A DNA stretch of 64,000 nt from Aotearoamyces nothofagi (taxonomy: Eukaryota; Ascomycota; Leotiomycetes; Leotiales; Tympanidaceae): the NCBI GenBank assembly GCA_015345905.1, contig JADDTR010000001.1, forward strand, positions 930,001-994,000, read 5' to 3'. A program made the position numbers and the translations under genes. Each line of letters opens with the position of its first letter. Position 1 is the first letter of the stretch. Below, one piece after another: positions 33,741-44,299 of the stretch. Under the pieces are notes generated by a model. It worked only from the letters and a program-made list of their open reading frames with translations. It searched no databases and was not told where the DNA came from.

Positions 33741-34724
33741 TTTAAACCAGACTCGATCCCCTCTTCTATACCGATCGGATAGATAGATATATATATATAT
33801 ATAAATCGAATTTACAGATATCCTTTCTATCTTCTATCCCCTCTCCTCGCTTCTATCTCCTCTCTTTATCTATCTTTTACTACTAATACATCCATTAGTC
33901 AACGACCGGCTGACTTACTACAAGCTCAGCCTCTTCTCGACATTCGGCGTGGTTCTACAATTCTATATATGTAGCCTTATAGTATAACTTTCATAGTCAG
34001 GAATCAGGATAGACAAAAGATCAAGTTTTGGGCCCGGTAATAGTTTCATTCTCCTCGTGCGTTCCAGCTCTAAGATATACTATCGCCATCAACGTGGCCG
34101 CACCCCCACACCTCTCTCGTCCCCATCCTCCAGTTGACGCCGACGTCTCTCAACCTCTCAACCCCTCAAGCCTCGACGTCTCAACGTAATCGGATGCGTT
34201 GCAGAGCAACCGCACCATGGTATCTCACGTCCATCTCTCTCGGTCACTACTCAAAGCGACTCCAAATCTCATCTCTAAAGATGTATTAAGATAATATAAA
34301 ACAAATAAGCCTCGAATCATAAGTTTAATAATGAGCGTGCAACTGTCCCAAACGTGACGGTCAAGGAGCAGTTTGCTGGTGACATTCGCCATCAGAGTCA
34401 TCCAGACGGTGAATAAGATGTTGAAGTGGAGATGCATCCCACGATCGACGATATGTGCAAATCTCCCCAAGAAGCGCCGGGCACATATATATATGTATGT
34501 AGCAGCCGGGCTCAAGCGTCGACTCTTTCGAGCAAAAACAAAGAATCCCAAAGAAAAGTACGCCACGCTAAAACGCTCGCTCGTCCGAGCAAGCCCATTC
34601 CTATATTGCTTTAATCCTTCAGAACCCAAACAAAAACCCAAGCCAAGCCAAGCCCGATCGATGGGAGCGCCGCCCAGATCGTATGCGTGAATGATGCTCC
34701 CTAGGTATAACGCCGTAGATATTA
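33741..34724. other. intergenic, simple-sequence rich
   Basis: (GATA)n/(TA)n sequence lies near 33777-33805. An antisense open frame of 138 codons (34225-34641) has no recognisable feature and lies where the 3' UTR of the Stb3-like gene is expected. Confidence 0.5.
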
Positions 34725-35870
34725 TTATACAGAACCAAGTCGTAGTAGCGCCTCGATGGCATCCCGCTCCTGTGCGTCCGAGGACATGCCGAAAGTAGAG
34801 TAATCGACTCTGTGATGTTGCAGGTAGTTTGGCTGCATCGGTGCTGACTTTGCCAACGCAGAGAGGGATGGGCCGCCACCGCCGCGGGATCCCCCGGTAT
34901 ATACATGAGAAGAAAGGAAGTTGTGGCCTCCGGGGCCGGATGCCGAGTACGACGCTTGCCGCAGGGCTGCCGCGCCAACGGCCGCCCAGTCCTCGTCGTC
35001 GGTTAGATCAGCGGGGTCGTCGCCCATGATCTCGTCTTCCGGAGGCGCTTCTGAAGAAGAGCAGGATCCGTCACCATCCAGGGACATCTTGTCTGCTTCG
35101 TCTTCGAGCATCGCCATATCCGCATCCTCGTCGTTGGAGAAGACGGCAGAGTCGCCGGCCCAGCTCGAGGTCGGCGCATTCAGACGCTGCCTGCCCGAAG
35201 GATTGTTGGCGATGGGCATGCCGGCCAAATGGGAGGACGGCAGGCTGGGAGGTGGCGACGTCTGGCTTCCACGAGCATCGCGTGGTGGCTGGCCCTTCAT
35301 CCTCGCATCCCACCGTCCCCACCCCACCTTCTCGAACTTGACGTCGCCGCTCATGCCACCGCCTTCGCCGCCGCTGCCGCGACCCTCGAGAGCTCCAACG
35401 ACCAGCCGCCTCGCCTTCGCAGGCGGAATCCCAGAGAACCCGGGAACAGAGGTCGTCAGGTAGCCCATGATGTGGCGTATAGCCAAGGGCCCGTTGAGGA
35501 GAAGGATTTCCGGCAGGTGGTGCTTGGCCAGGAGAGCAGGAGTAATCATGCCGGCAGCGTCGTAGCCTTGCTGAGAGCCGAGACTCCCGACGCTGTCGTC
35601 ACGAAGATCGAGGTCGGAATCGACGGCATCCAGGCCGGCCGGATTGGCGAAGGCTGAGGCTCGCGCCTCGAGGCCGTGAGGGGGGAGAGATGGAGAGATG
35701 GAATTCGGAGGAGTCGGAAGGGGTCGCGGGGCCCTCATGGCAGGAACAGGGACGCCCCTGGCCAGAACTTCAGCAAAGGAGTCTGGGCCAGAAGGCTTCA
35801 GGTTTTCGTGGTTAGCATTAGCCATGCTGCCACTGAAGGCGATAGCAATGCTAGACCGTACGCGAGCCAT
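34725..35870 (-). CDS. STB3: Stb3-like DNA-binding protein (Sin3-binding, RRPE-binding family)
   Basis: Single exon, 381 aa from the ATG at 35870; a second in-frame ATG at 35825 is possible. The STB3 domain lies at about residues 105-205: GMITPALLAKHHLPEILL, GPLAIRHIMGYLTTSVPGF, PPAKARRLVVGALEGRG and KVGWGRWDAR. A serine- and acid-rich stretch follows (DEDADMAMLEDEADKMSLDG, DLTDDEDWAAVGAAALRQ), with a short conserved C-terminus (ERDAIEALLRLGSV). In yeast Stb3 binds ribosomal RNA processing element promoters, responds to TOR/Sch9 signalling and interacts with Sin3. It is expected to be nuclear. A 2.7 kb gene-free stretch precedes it. Confidence 0.88.
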   Translation of the reverse strand: MARVRSSIAIAFSGSMANANHENLKPSGPDSFAEVLARGVPVPAMRAPRPLPTPPNSISPSLPPHGLEARASAFANPAGLDAVDSDLDLRDDSVGSLGSQQGYDAAGMITPALLAKHHLPEILLLNGPLAIRHIMGYLTTSVPGFSGIPPAKARRLVVGALEGRGSGGEGGGMSGDVKFEKVGWGRWDARMKGQPPRDARGSQTSPPPSLPSSHLAGMPIANNPSGRQRLNAPTSSWAGDSAVFSNDEDADMAMLEDEADKMSLDGDGSCSSSEAPPEDEIMGDDPADLTDDEDWAAVGAAALRQASYSASGPGGHNFLSSHVYTGGSRGGGGPSLSALAKSAPMQPNYLQHHRVDYSTFGMSSDAQERDAIEALLRLGSV

Positions 35871-36738
35871 GTTCAACGGGAGTAGTCTTGTTCGTTTCTC
35901 TGCAGAAGCGCAGCAGACGGTCAGCAGGAGTTCTGGGGCGGGAACGCGTCTTGTGCAGCCGCTGATGGCTCAAAGGGCGTGGTTGTGGTGGCTGACTCAC
36001 GATGTGACAGAAACGAGGCGAGCAGCTTAAGACGACGCGACGACAGAGCACGAGGCAGCTGACCGGGTCTTTGCGAGGTTGGCTGGCGAGGGACTCGACG
36101 GAGGATGTGGCGGAGAGCAACTGAAGCTGGATGCGACTGATGGTACTTGTGGTGGTCTGCGAAGGTGCGTGTGTTGCGGATGCGGTATCGACGAAGTTGT
36201 TGATGGTTGGAGGAGGAGCAGGAGCGGGAGCAGGAGCAGAGATGGACGAGGAGGGGCGTCTCTGCGGCAAGGGTCGATGGAAGGCAGCGATGGAAGCGAT
36301 GGAAGCGATAGACGCGACAGCAGCGACAACAGCCAGGCGTTGTTCGGGGGAAGCAGGATTGGGTGTTGCAGTGTGCTGATCCGGGAGTGATTCGTTGATG
36401 GGTTGATGGGTTGATGGGTTGATGGATTGTGGGTTGTGGGTGTATGGGGAGGATGGGAAGGAAGGGGAGGGGAGGGGAGGAGCGCTGGGCCGGGCGATGG
36501 AGACGGCGCCAGCGACGCCGTGGGAGGGCAGGGCAGGGCAGCCAGGGCAGCCAGGGCAGTCACTCACCCACTGGGCGGCGAGTTGAGCACAGTGTGGGCG
36601 GGTGAGTGGTGGGGGGTGGTGAGTGGTGAGTGGTGCGTGGTGTGTGTGGTGTGTGGGCGGGCGACGGGTCCAGCGCAGTGAGAGTGCACTGTCGCCAAGT
36701 TGACTTGCGACTTGCGGCGTGCGACCGGGCGACGGCAA

Positions 36739-36773
<35 letters not shown>

Positions 36774-38578
36774 CGAGCGTCAGTAACCTGGCTGGCACGC
36801 TGGGTGTCCACTCGCCCTTGCCTCATCGCCCAGCACAGTGCGCGAACTCTGCGCGAACTCTGAGCGATAAGCTCGGCACAGAGTTAGCTTAGCTTGCCCG
36901 TGCCCGCGCCCGCTCTCGCCGACAGGCTCGATCCACCGTCTGCTACAGCACACTGGACGCTACGCTGGACACTACGCTGTGCGCTACGCTGTGCGCTACG
37001 CTGTGCGCTACGCTGTGCACCCACTACCTTATCCACTGTCGATCTCCCTTCGGGCTCTCCACAGGCTCCCTCCAGGCTCCCTCCAGGCTCTCGGACGGGG
37101 CCAGATGGCCTCTGTAGCGCACTGCAGCTGGTGCTCGTACTGTGTGCACTGCACTGTATTGTATAGTATAGTACACTGTATGCACTGCACTGCACTGCAC
37201 TGTCATCACCCCTCCTTGCCTCATATTCCACCACGTCTCCTGTGCACTCACTTACCTCATCGCTCGGCCTGCGCGGCCACACCGGCAATCCACACTGGCA
37301 GCCAGCCTGTATACGCAAGCATCGACTCTGTGCGTCTTGTAGGCCTGCCGTTGCAGAGCGCGCACCTACACCTGCACCTGCACCTGCACCTGCACCTGCA
37401 CCTGCACCTGCACCTGCACCCACCTGCACCTACTACACCTTCAGACACCGCCGCACGTTCTCGTCCGGCGCACACCTCGCTGCCCGCGTCGCTTAATGCC
37501 AGCCGCCCCCAGCACGAGCGGAGCGTCAGGTGCACAGCTCTCGCAGCGTGGGCGCACGCGATGGAGGAGGATCGATGGAAGAGGGTAGATCAGAGAGGAT
37601 GGATCAGAGAGGACAGATCAAAGAGGATAGATCATAGAGGATAGATGGATCAAAGAGGATAGATCATAGAGGATAGATGGATCAAAGAGGACAGATGCCG
37701 TCCAAAAGCATCGCCCCGACTGCTTGCGCCCAGCCTCGCGACACCCAGTCACTGACTCACCACTCGCCCACTCGCCCAGTCGCCGGTATCGACAGGCTCC
37801 ACGTGCCCTCTCGCTGGACTGGCTGGGAGCTCTCGTTACCGCTCGGCCTGGCTACTGACTGCCCTACTGCCCCTACCACCCTACCACCCTACCACCCTAC
37901 CCGACCACACGACAACATGCCCCAGCACATGACAGGCCAGCCCCTCGGCGCCCATAGGGCTTTCGTCGCGCACCGAGAATGCACTCTGGCAATGCCCCTC
38001 TGCCCTCTCCAGCCGCGACGGAACTGCCACAATGCGGCTTCCGAGTCCCCGATTCCCTCCGGCACGCACGGGACTCCCCCATCATTGGCTATCGGCCCTG
38101 CGCTAGGCCGCCCTAGGCCGCCCTAGGCCGCCCTACCGTCACACGTGTGCACCTCCGTGGCCAATCCCACAAGCGCACGCCGGCCGAGTCGAGAATGTCG
38201 CGCATGCGGGAAGCCGCCGTTGCCGACGCTCGCTCTCCACCAGTACCCGCAATCCGAGAGATGGGGAGAAGACCTCGTCGTCACCTCGTCACCTCGTTAC
38301 CTCGTCACCTCGTCACCTCGTCATCCCATGGCTCATATGATATCAGGCATGTACCGGCAGCATACACCACCGGTCCTTCATCATGTCCTGGCTATCGATT
38401 TCATTATATCACCGTGTGTCAAGAAGCCGCCGATGGCTTTTGGTACTGTACTGTAATGCGCCCCTAGATACGTAGTGCCCAGGTACAGCGCTACCAGCGT
38501 GATTGTGTAGGACCGAATAGCAGAACCCGCCCACAGCTCGTAAGTGATAGGTAGGACTGCGCGCACGTCTTTGGAAAG
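35871..38578. repeat. gene-free, repeat-filled 5' flank of the Stb3-like gene
   Basis: Tandem arrays include GGTTGATG repeats near 36395-36425, a (CTGC)n run at about 36741-36774, a 12-bp GCTACGCTGTGC array at about 36950-37020, CACTG repeats near 37140-37200, a (CACCTG)n run at about 37369-37428, ATAGATCATAGAGG repeats near 37600-37690, CCCTACCA repeats near 37870-37905 and CACCTCGT repeats near 38280-38325. Open frames here are translations of these arrays. A long promoter or 5' leader is the simplest reading. Confidence 0.7.
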
Positions 38579-40872
38579 CTAAACAGCCACTCCACCATTG
38601 TATCCATTGACGCCGGCAATGTACTTCCTACAGGACTGACAGGGGAGCATATCAGTAATTGCGCTTGCCAGATACAAGAGGATAGTGGTGAGGAGTGTAA
38701 TACTCACAGCCTTCAGCACGCCAATCTGATCCTCCGTGCGAAGATAGACCTGCTTGTATTGCCCTAGACTTGCGCGCACCACATCATTTCGGGTCATCCG
38801 GCCTTCGCAGATGTCCTTCATCCTCAGCTCCATCTCTTTCCGAAGATGCGGCTTGCTGAGGCTCGTCTCGAATCCAACATTGTCATAGCCTTCCACCAGT
38901 GCTACACCTAACGTCGTGGGTATAAATTCTTCCATTCCGCCCCTGCCTGCTCCGCCAATCTCTGCACCACCTCGACCTCCCCGACTGCCTCGCCCACCTC
39001 GACTTCCACGCCCACCGCGCCCGCCTCTGGCAGGAGGTCCGTCGTCGGCTGCCACAGCATTGGCCCCTCTGGGCTGAGTTCTTACATATTCACGTTCCTT
39101 GATTTTCGCAATGTGATCTGCCATTGTGGCATCCGTCCCAATTCCATTCGCATCCATCAGAGCAATAAGGTCTGGCTCTGTTAAATATCCGGGGGCGGTT
39201 GTTTTGCCATCTGTCATCATCGCTTGTGCGGGTTCAAATGTCTCACCAAGAGTGAACTTGGGTAGCATGCTTCCAGTCCAGTTTTCGTATGGATATACGT
39301 CGAGGTAGTTCCGCTCCAAAACTATTACACCATGTGCGTGAAAAGCTTCATCTCCGTATGCGATCTCAATATCGGTTGCTGTCCCCTTTGCATCTTCTGA
39401 GCAGCATGCTAAGAATCGCCTGGTGATAAACTCGTAGACGCGAGCTTCTTCAGCACTCGCTAAGGCTCCGCGTCCAGCATGGGTAACAGGATGGATTGGC
39501 GGATGTGCTTTATCATCATTGCGACCTTCTCTTGGCTGCTGGAAGGCCCCGTTGGCGAGATTCTGTGCAAAAGGGCCCCATCGATTATCTTGAATCTGCT
39601 TCTCGACGAGGGCACGGAGATTCATACCATGATCAAACCGGTCCGTCTCCGTCCTTGGATAGCTGATAAAGCCTTTGCTATAGAGACTTTCTGCCACTAA
39701 CATGGCCTTCTGACTGTTCATGTCCAGGAACCGGGTGGCCATCTTTTGCAACTCTACAGTCGTGAGAGGTAATGGTCTCCATTTCTTTGTAGGTTTTTCC
39801 TGGACCTTGGAAACTTTCGCAAGCCTAGCTGCAATACAGCGTTCGAATAATACAGTCACGGCTGCCCGGTCAAATAGACGATTACGGTTCCAATGAAATG
39901 CCACATCCATATTGTCCCTGTTGTGAGTGACTCTGATGCTCCAGAATGCCTCTGGGACGAAGTTCCGGACCTTAAAGTAGCGGTCAACAACGAATCCAAG
40001 TGTAGGAAATTGACAGGAGCCTGTAGTCATTAGAAATAGTAATTTTAGAGCAGTACCGCAGGACCATACCATATGACACTGTGGCTTTTGACAAAGGGCC
40101 TCCGAGGGATCGCAGGGAATTGGTCTGCAGGCGGGTGAAGGCATAGCCTATTCTCAAATCAAGCTCAATCCGAGCAGATACTGCATCTACCTGGCGCTGG
40201 TCAAGGTTGACTGGCTGTCTGGCAGCACGAATAACATGACTAGATGATGTCAATGCTGCACACGACCTGTGATAATCTCATTACTTACGCTCGTTCAATA
40301 TTGCTGAACTTGGCTCGCTTGATCTCAAGCCTATTGTTTGTCTTGATGGCTGAGGAACGAACCTCGCTTCCAATATGCTCACCCTCCCTATCACAATCTG
40401 TCCAGATAAAGAGAGCTTTTGCATGGCGTGCTTCAGCCTCGATGTTCCTAGCGATAGGCTTTTTATCCTTATCCAAGTAGTGAGCAAAGGTATCATATTA
40501 CGAGAACGAAGACAGACCTCGGCGATATCATCCATCCGGATAGGAGCATCAAACAAACGGTCTGGAGGAGGATGTTTCCAGTCCTTGAAATCCTCGCAAA
40601 AAGCCGCATTTGTCAAATGCCCAAGAACACTCGTCATCGTCACACTACAATTACCCCAGGGAGGCCCAAAGTCGAAATTAAACAGATAGTTCTTGACATA
40701 TTGGTTGCCATCTATCGCTCTCTGGAATCCAGTCAGTCCAGATATTGGGAAACCTCTGCACAAAGCACTGCATGCTATCCCTTACAGTTTGGACCCGACC
40801 GCCTCCGAGGTGGTTTGCAACCGCTTTCGCTATACTTGGCTTCTCAGCAACACAAAGAATCTTGAAAGCCAT
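38579..40872 (-). CDS. TOP3: DNA topoisomerase III (type IA)
   Basis: Six exons on the minus strand: 40872-40786, 40721-40518, 40467-40289, 40239-40070, 40020-38708 and 38635-38579; 669 aa. The toprim domain begins with ILCVAEKPSIAKAVA (about 4-18) and contains FIWTDCDREGEHIG with the metal-binding acidic residues. The catalytic tyrosine is Tyr334 in GFISYPRTETD. A 32-residue RGG-rich loop (about 544-575) sits between REYVRTQ and EEFIPTTLGVAL. With Sgs1/BLM and Rmi1 this enzyme passes DNA single strands and dissolves recombination intermediates. Intron 2 has a weak donor (GTCTGT) and an ATAAG acceptor. The last intron (72 nt) has no stop and keeps frame if retained. The C-terminus is short, without the zinc-finger tail of animal TOP3A. 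Confidence 0.93.
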
Positions 40873-41531
40873 AGTCACTTCTGGGGAGGCATGTGGCGCT
40901 TGCCCCAGAAACGAGGGCCCTAGGACTCCGTAAGATCTCAACCAGCCATTGCTCAGTGAAGGATCTCAGAAAAGAAACAAAATGTAGCCGACAGACCGCA
41001 TTGCACAAGGGACTTGTCACGTTATGAGGCTCTTAGGGCTACTCGATGCATGGCTCCTCGAACATCATGTGCTCAAAGCCAAAGAATCAAGGATCTTACA
41101 ATAACATGGAATAAGCTTATTTTGCTTGTTCTGCACCTTCGCTTGCTCGGGGACTTGTCTGCCGTCGCCCGCCACCTGCCGAAATACTCCCGCCTGCCGA
41201 GACGCATTATGACTCGCTCGCATGATCCCTGGCGCGCTCTGCAGCAAGGGGCCCATGCCCGTTCCGTGGTAGCCTCGTTGCCTCGTACGTTCACGGTTCA
41301 GGCATACCGTGTACAATCTGTTTTGCCTGTCCTGTCCGTCCGCAGCAGCTCTCCTCGTCCGCAGGCACATCCCTTGCCTCATCCATGCCATCCACCCCGC
41401 CGACTCCAGCGTGAGCGTTTTGTTATCGAGCATCATTCGTGAGATCTCCAAGAGCCAGCTGTCTCAGATACAAGTACAGATCCGTCAGCAGCCCTGTTTG
41501 TAAGGGCGACTCGCACAAATAGCCCATCAAG
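40873..41531. other. divergent promoter region, TOP3 / DUF1295 gene
   Basis: No gene or repeat is supported here; open frames are short and lack consistent composition. Confidence 0.5.
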
Positions 41532-42784
41532 ATGGCATTACCAGCTGTCCGTACCCTCCTCGAATGCACCGACTTCTACAAGACCGTCCTCCCATATACT
41601 TCGCAACTCTACGAGCTACCAGAGCGGCTATTTCACTCGTACTCGAATCCGACAGAGCTCAAGAACATCTACCTCTCTACAAACCCTCTTATTTCCGCCT
41701 TTGCCTTTTCCCTATTCCTCGTGCCGGTCTTTCTGATCGTCTCAGAGATCAATCGGAACTACTCACAGGTTGATCGCTTCTGGTCGATTTTGCCGACAAT
41801 CTATAATGCTCACTTCGTCACCTATGCGCACCTCGTAGGGCTCCCTACTGAGCGGCTAGACACTCTGTTAGCTTTTAGCTGTGTCTGGACTGTAAGTAGT
41901 AGCTTCAAGTGCATTGCAGGATGCTGTCACTGACAACAGGTTTAGTTACGCCTTACATTCAACTACTGGAGAAAAGGAGGCTACAGCATTGGCTCAGAAG
42001 ATTACAGATGGTACTTGGATTGTTAAATTTCGAATGCCGTGCTACAAAGACTGATAATGCGCTAGGGAAATAATTCGAAAGCACGTCAACCCTGGACTCT
42101 TCTTCATATTCAATATTGTATTTATATGTCTTGCACAGAGTGTTCTCCTTTTCGTAATCACAACGCCGACATACATTTTGCTCCTGGTTGCCAAGCTTCC
42201 CCAGATTGATGGAGCTCTCTCTACAGCGGATACTGTGTTTCCAAGGCTTATCATGGTCCTTATCATCGTCGAGTGGTTTGCCGATCAACAGCAGTGGAGT
42301 ACGTGTTCCTAGAAATCAAAAGAGGAGTCGAAATCTAATTTTATATCTAGATTTCCAAACAGCAAAGGCTTCCTATTTGAAAACCGCAAAGGTACCACGT
42401 AGGTGGGACCAGGAAGACCTCGACCGTGGGTTTGTTGTAGACGGTCTATGGGCGTGGAGTCGCCACCCTAATTTTGCCGCAGAGCAGGCAATTTGGGTTG
42501 CATTGTATCAATGGGCTTGTTTCACCACGGAATCTCTCTACAATTGGACTGGAGTCGGTGCGCTTTGCTATGTCATCCTGTTCCAAGGCTCAACTTGGTT
42601 CACAGAGAAGATCACAGCCAGTAAATATCCCGAATACAAAGAATACCAACTACGCGTTGGGAGGTTCATCCCGAGGATGTCCAGCGATCTACCAGGCGAT
42701 TTTGGTGAGACGCAAGACACCCTACAGGCAGAGAAGAAGAGGAAGGGAGAGAAGACGAGAAAGGCAAGCGGGGGAAACAAATAA
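41532..42784 (+). CDS. DUF1295 membrane protein (steroid-reductase-like superfamily)
   Basis: Exons 41532-41891, 41946-42010, 42066-42298 and 42351-42784 encode 363 aa. All three introns are 52-55 nt and end in TAG. Multiple hydrophobic segments are present. DUF1295 hallmarks: SQVDRFWSILPTIY in the N-terminal part, RLTFNYWRKGGYSIGSEDYRW (exon 2 and the next join), and GLWAWSRHPNFAAEQAIW with the G-x-W-x-x-SRHPN motif thought to bind a nicotinamide cofactor. The C-terminus is a charged Lys-rich tail (KKRKGEKTRK). The family resembles sterol and isoprenyl-Cys membrane enzymes, but its substrate is unknown. A 17-bp minisatellite lies just after the stop. Confidence 0.85.
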
Positions 42785-42825
42785 TGGCTGAGAATTTTTT
42801 TTTGAGAACATAAGTCGTCAGCCGC

Positions 42826-42943
42826 GTTTATTGACTCGATGTACTTATTGACTCGATGTACTTATTGACTCGATGTACTTATTGACTCGATGTGCTTATT
42901 GACTCGATATGCTTATTGACTCGATGTGTTTATTGACTCAATG
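42826..42943 (+). repeat. 17-bp minisatellite, seven copies
   Basis: The unit TTATTGACTCGATGTAC is repeated about seven times with point differences in the later copies. It starts about 42 bp after the DUF1295 stop codon, so it probably lies in the 3' UTR. Confidence 0.9.
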
Positions 42944-43266
42944 CTGAGCTCGCTAGGCCAGAGGTAGCAATAAATATAAGCTTCCATTGCATCATGTAGA
43001 CTTTGTAGCGGTCATTTGCCCTTGTTATGTCCTAGTCGTAGTCAGTACCGGGACTCTGCCGGAACTAAGCACGATAGTACAATGGTAGGCTATATTTGGC
43101 TTTCGGAATAAAGCTCCATGGGTGTCACCCCATAGTACCCACCAAAAAGATTCGAAGCGTAAAAAAAATCGAAAACGCGCTGCCTCCCTATAATTACGAG
43201 AACCCCTTCCAGCAATATTCGACTATCCTTCACAAACATACCTAGCAACAAGGGAAAAAAGCCAAA
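42944..43266. other. intergenic
   Basis: Nothing recognisable between the minisatellite and the next start. The last 60 bp look like a pyrimidine/adenine-rich fungal leader (CAACAAGGGAAAAAAGCC before the ATG). Confidence 0.5.
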
Positions 43267-43752
43267 ATGGAATCATCTCGAGGTCGACGATCCTCAATGG
43301 TCTCGACAATCACGGCATCGACCACCTCCACAGCGCTCACGACGCCCGACAACGAGTTCTCGGAGCCGTCGTCGCCCAGCGCCGAGCGATCCAGCGAGGC
43401 GCAGAAGACTCCCAGCGCCGCCGAAATCCACCGCCAGATCGACGTCACGCTACAGCAGAAGTCACGTGACCCGCCCCCGACGTTCGCCCTGGACGAGGAG
43501 CGCGACCGCTTCCTGAACCCGCTGGAGCGCAACTACGACCCGACCAGGGACGCGGCGCTCAGCATCGACGTGCTGCTTGCGCGGAAGCGCCTGCCTCGCT
43601 CGCCGCTCGAGCGCCTCAACAGCTGCCCGGCTGCTGTCGACCTCACGCTGGCCGAGCAGAAGCGGAAGGCTGCCCGGCTGGAGGAGTGGGCGCGGGAAAA
43701 GGCCGAGCTGAAGGCCTCCGTGGAGGAGTTGAGACGCCTAAACATCGGCTGA
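43267..43752 (+). CDS. small conserved-looking protein of unknown function
   Basis: Single exon, 161 aa, with a good start context (GCCAAAATGG). The first 45 residues are Ser/Thr-rich and probably disordered. The middle carries FALDEERDRFLNPLERNYDP, and the last 40 residues form a charged helix (LAEQKRKAARLEEWAREKAE) likely to be a short coiled coil. Third positions are strongly G/C, which supports real coding. I do not recognise the family. No signal peptide or membrane segment is visible. Confidence 0.7.
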   Translation: MESSRGRRSSMVSTITASTTSTALTTPDNEFSEPSSPSAERSSEAQKTPSAAEIHRQIDVTLQQKSRDPPPTFALDEERDRFLNPLERNYDPTRDAALSIDVLLARKRLPRSPLERLNSCPAAVDLTLAEQKRKAARLEEWAREKAELKASVEELRRLNIG

Positions 43753-44299
43753 CGGCGAAAGTCGCAAATTAATGTGGCGTTTTTTTGAATATTCTCATGG
43801 CACTTACGAAAATGGCGGTTGTGTCGGCATTACTGGGCGGATACGATCAAACTATGGCAATAGACGGGCTGGCGAAGTTGACAAAAATGGAGTTGGCAGA
43901 ATGGAGTTGGCAGAATTGAGTTGACAAAATGGAGTTCACAGGGAGTCACTTAGGAAAGCTGAGTGTCGCATGCTTGGATGCATGTCGTGTAATGATAGGG
44001 CAGAGAGCCACGCGTGGTATCTTAATAATTCAAACCAATAATCCTTATATGATGTCTCCCAATGCTTCAATGATGTGCCATCCTAACTAACTCCAACATG
44101 GGTCAAAGGAATAAAATACCCAAAGCAAATGAGTACTTGAATGCAGCCCCGTTGAGGAGGTCAATGACTCTCTTAGGAACACCATCTCAATGCACCATAC
44201 CACCAAACCACCAAACCACCTCCTCAGCCCTCTAAATCTCAAGATATGTGATGCTGATGCCTGTAAAAGAATGTATATGGGAATGCTCTACGGTACTGT
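43753..44299. other. intergenic, short repeat
   Basis: A 13-14 bp repeat (AATGGAGTTGGCAG and variants) occupies about 43884-43938, and ACCACCAAACC repeats lie near 44198-44222. No gene is supported between these convergent genes. Confidence 0.5.
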
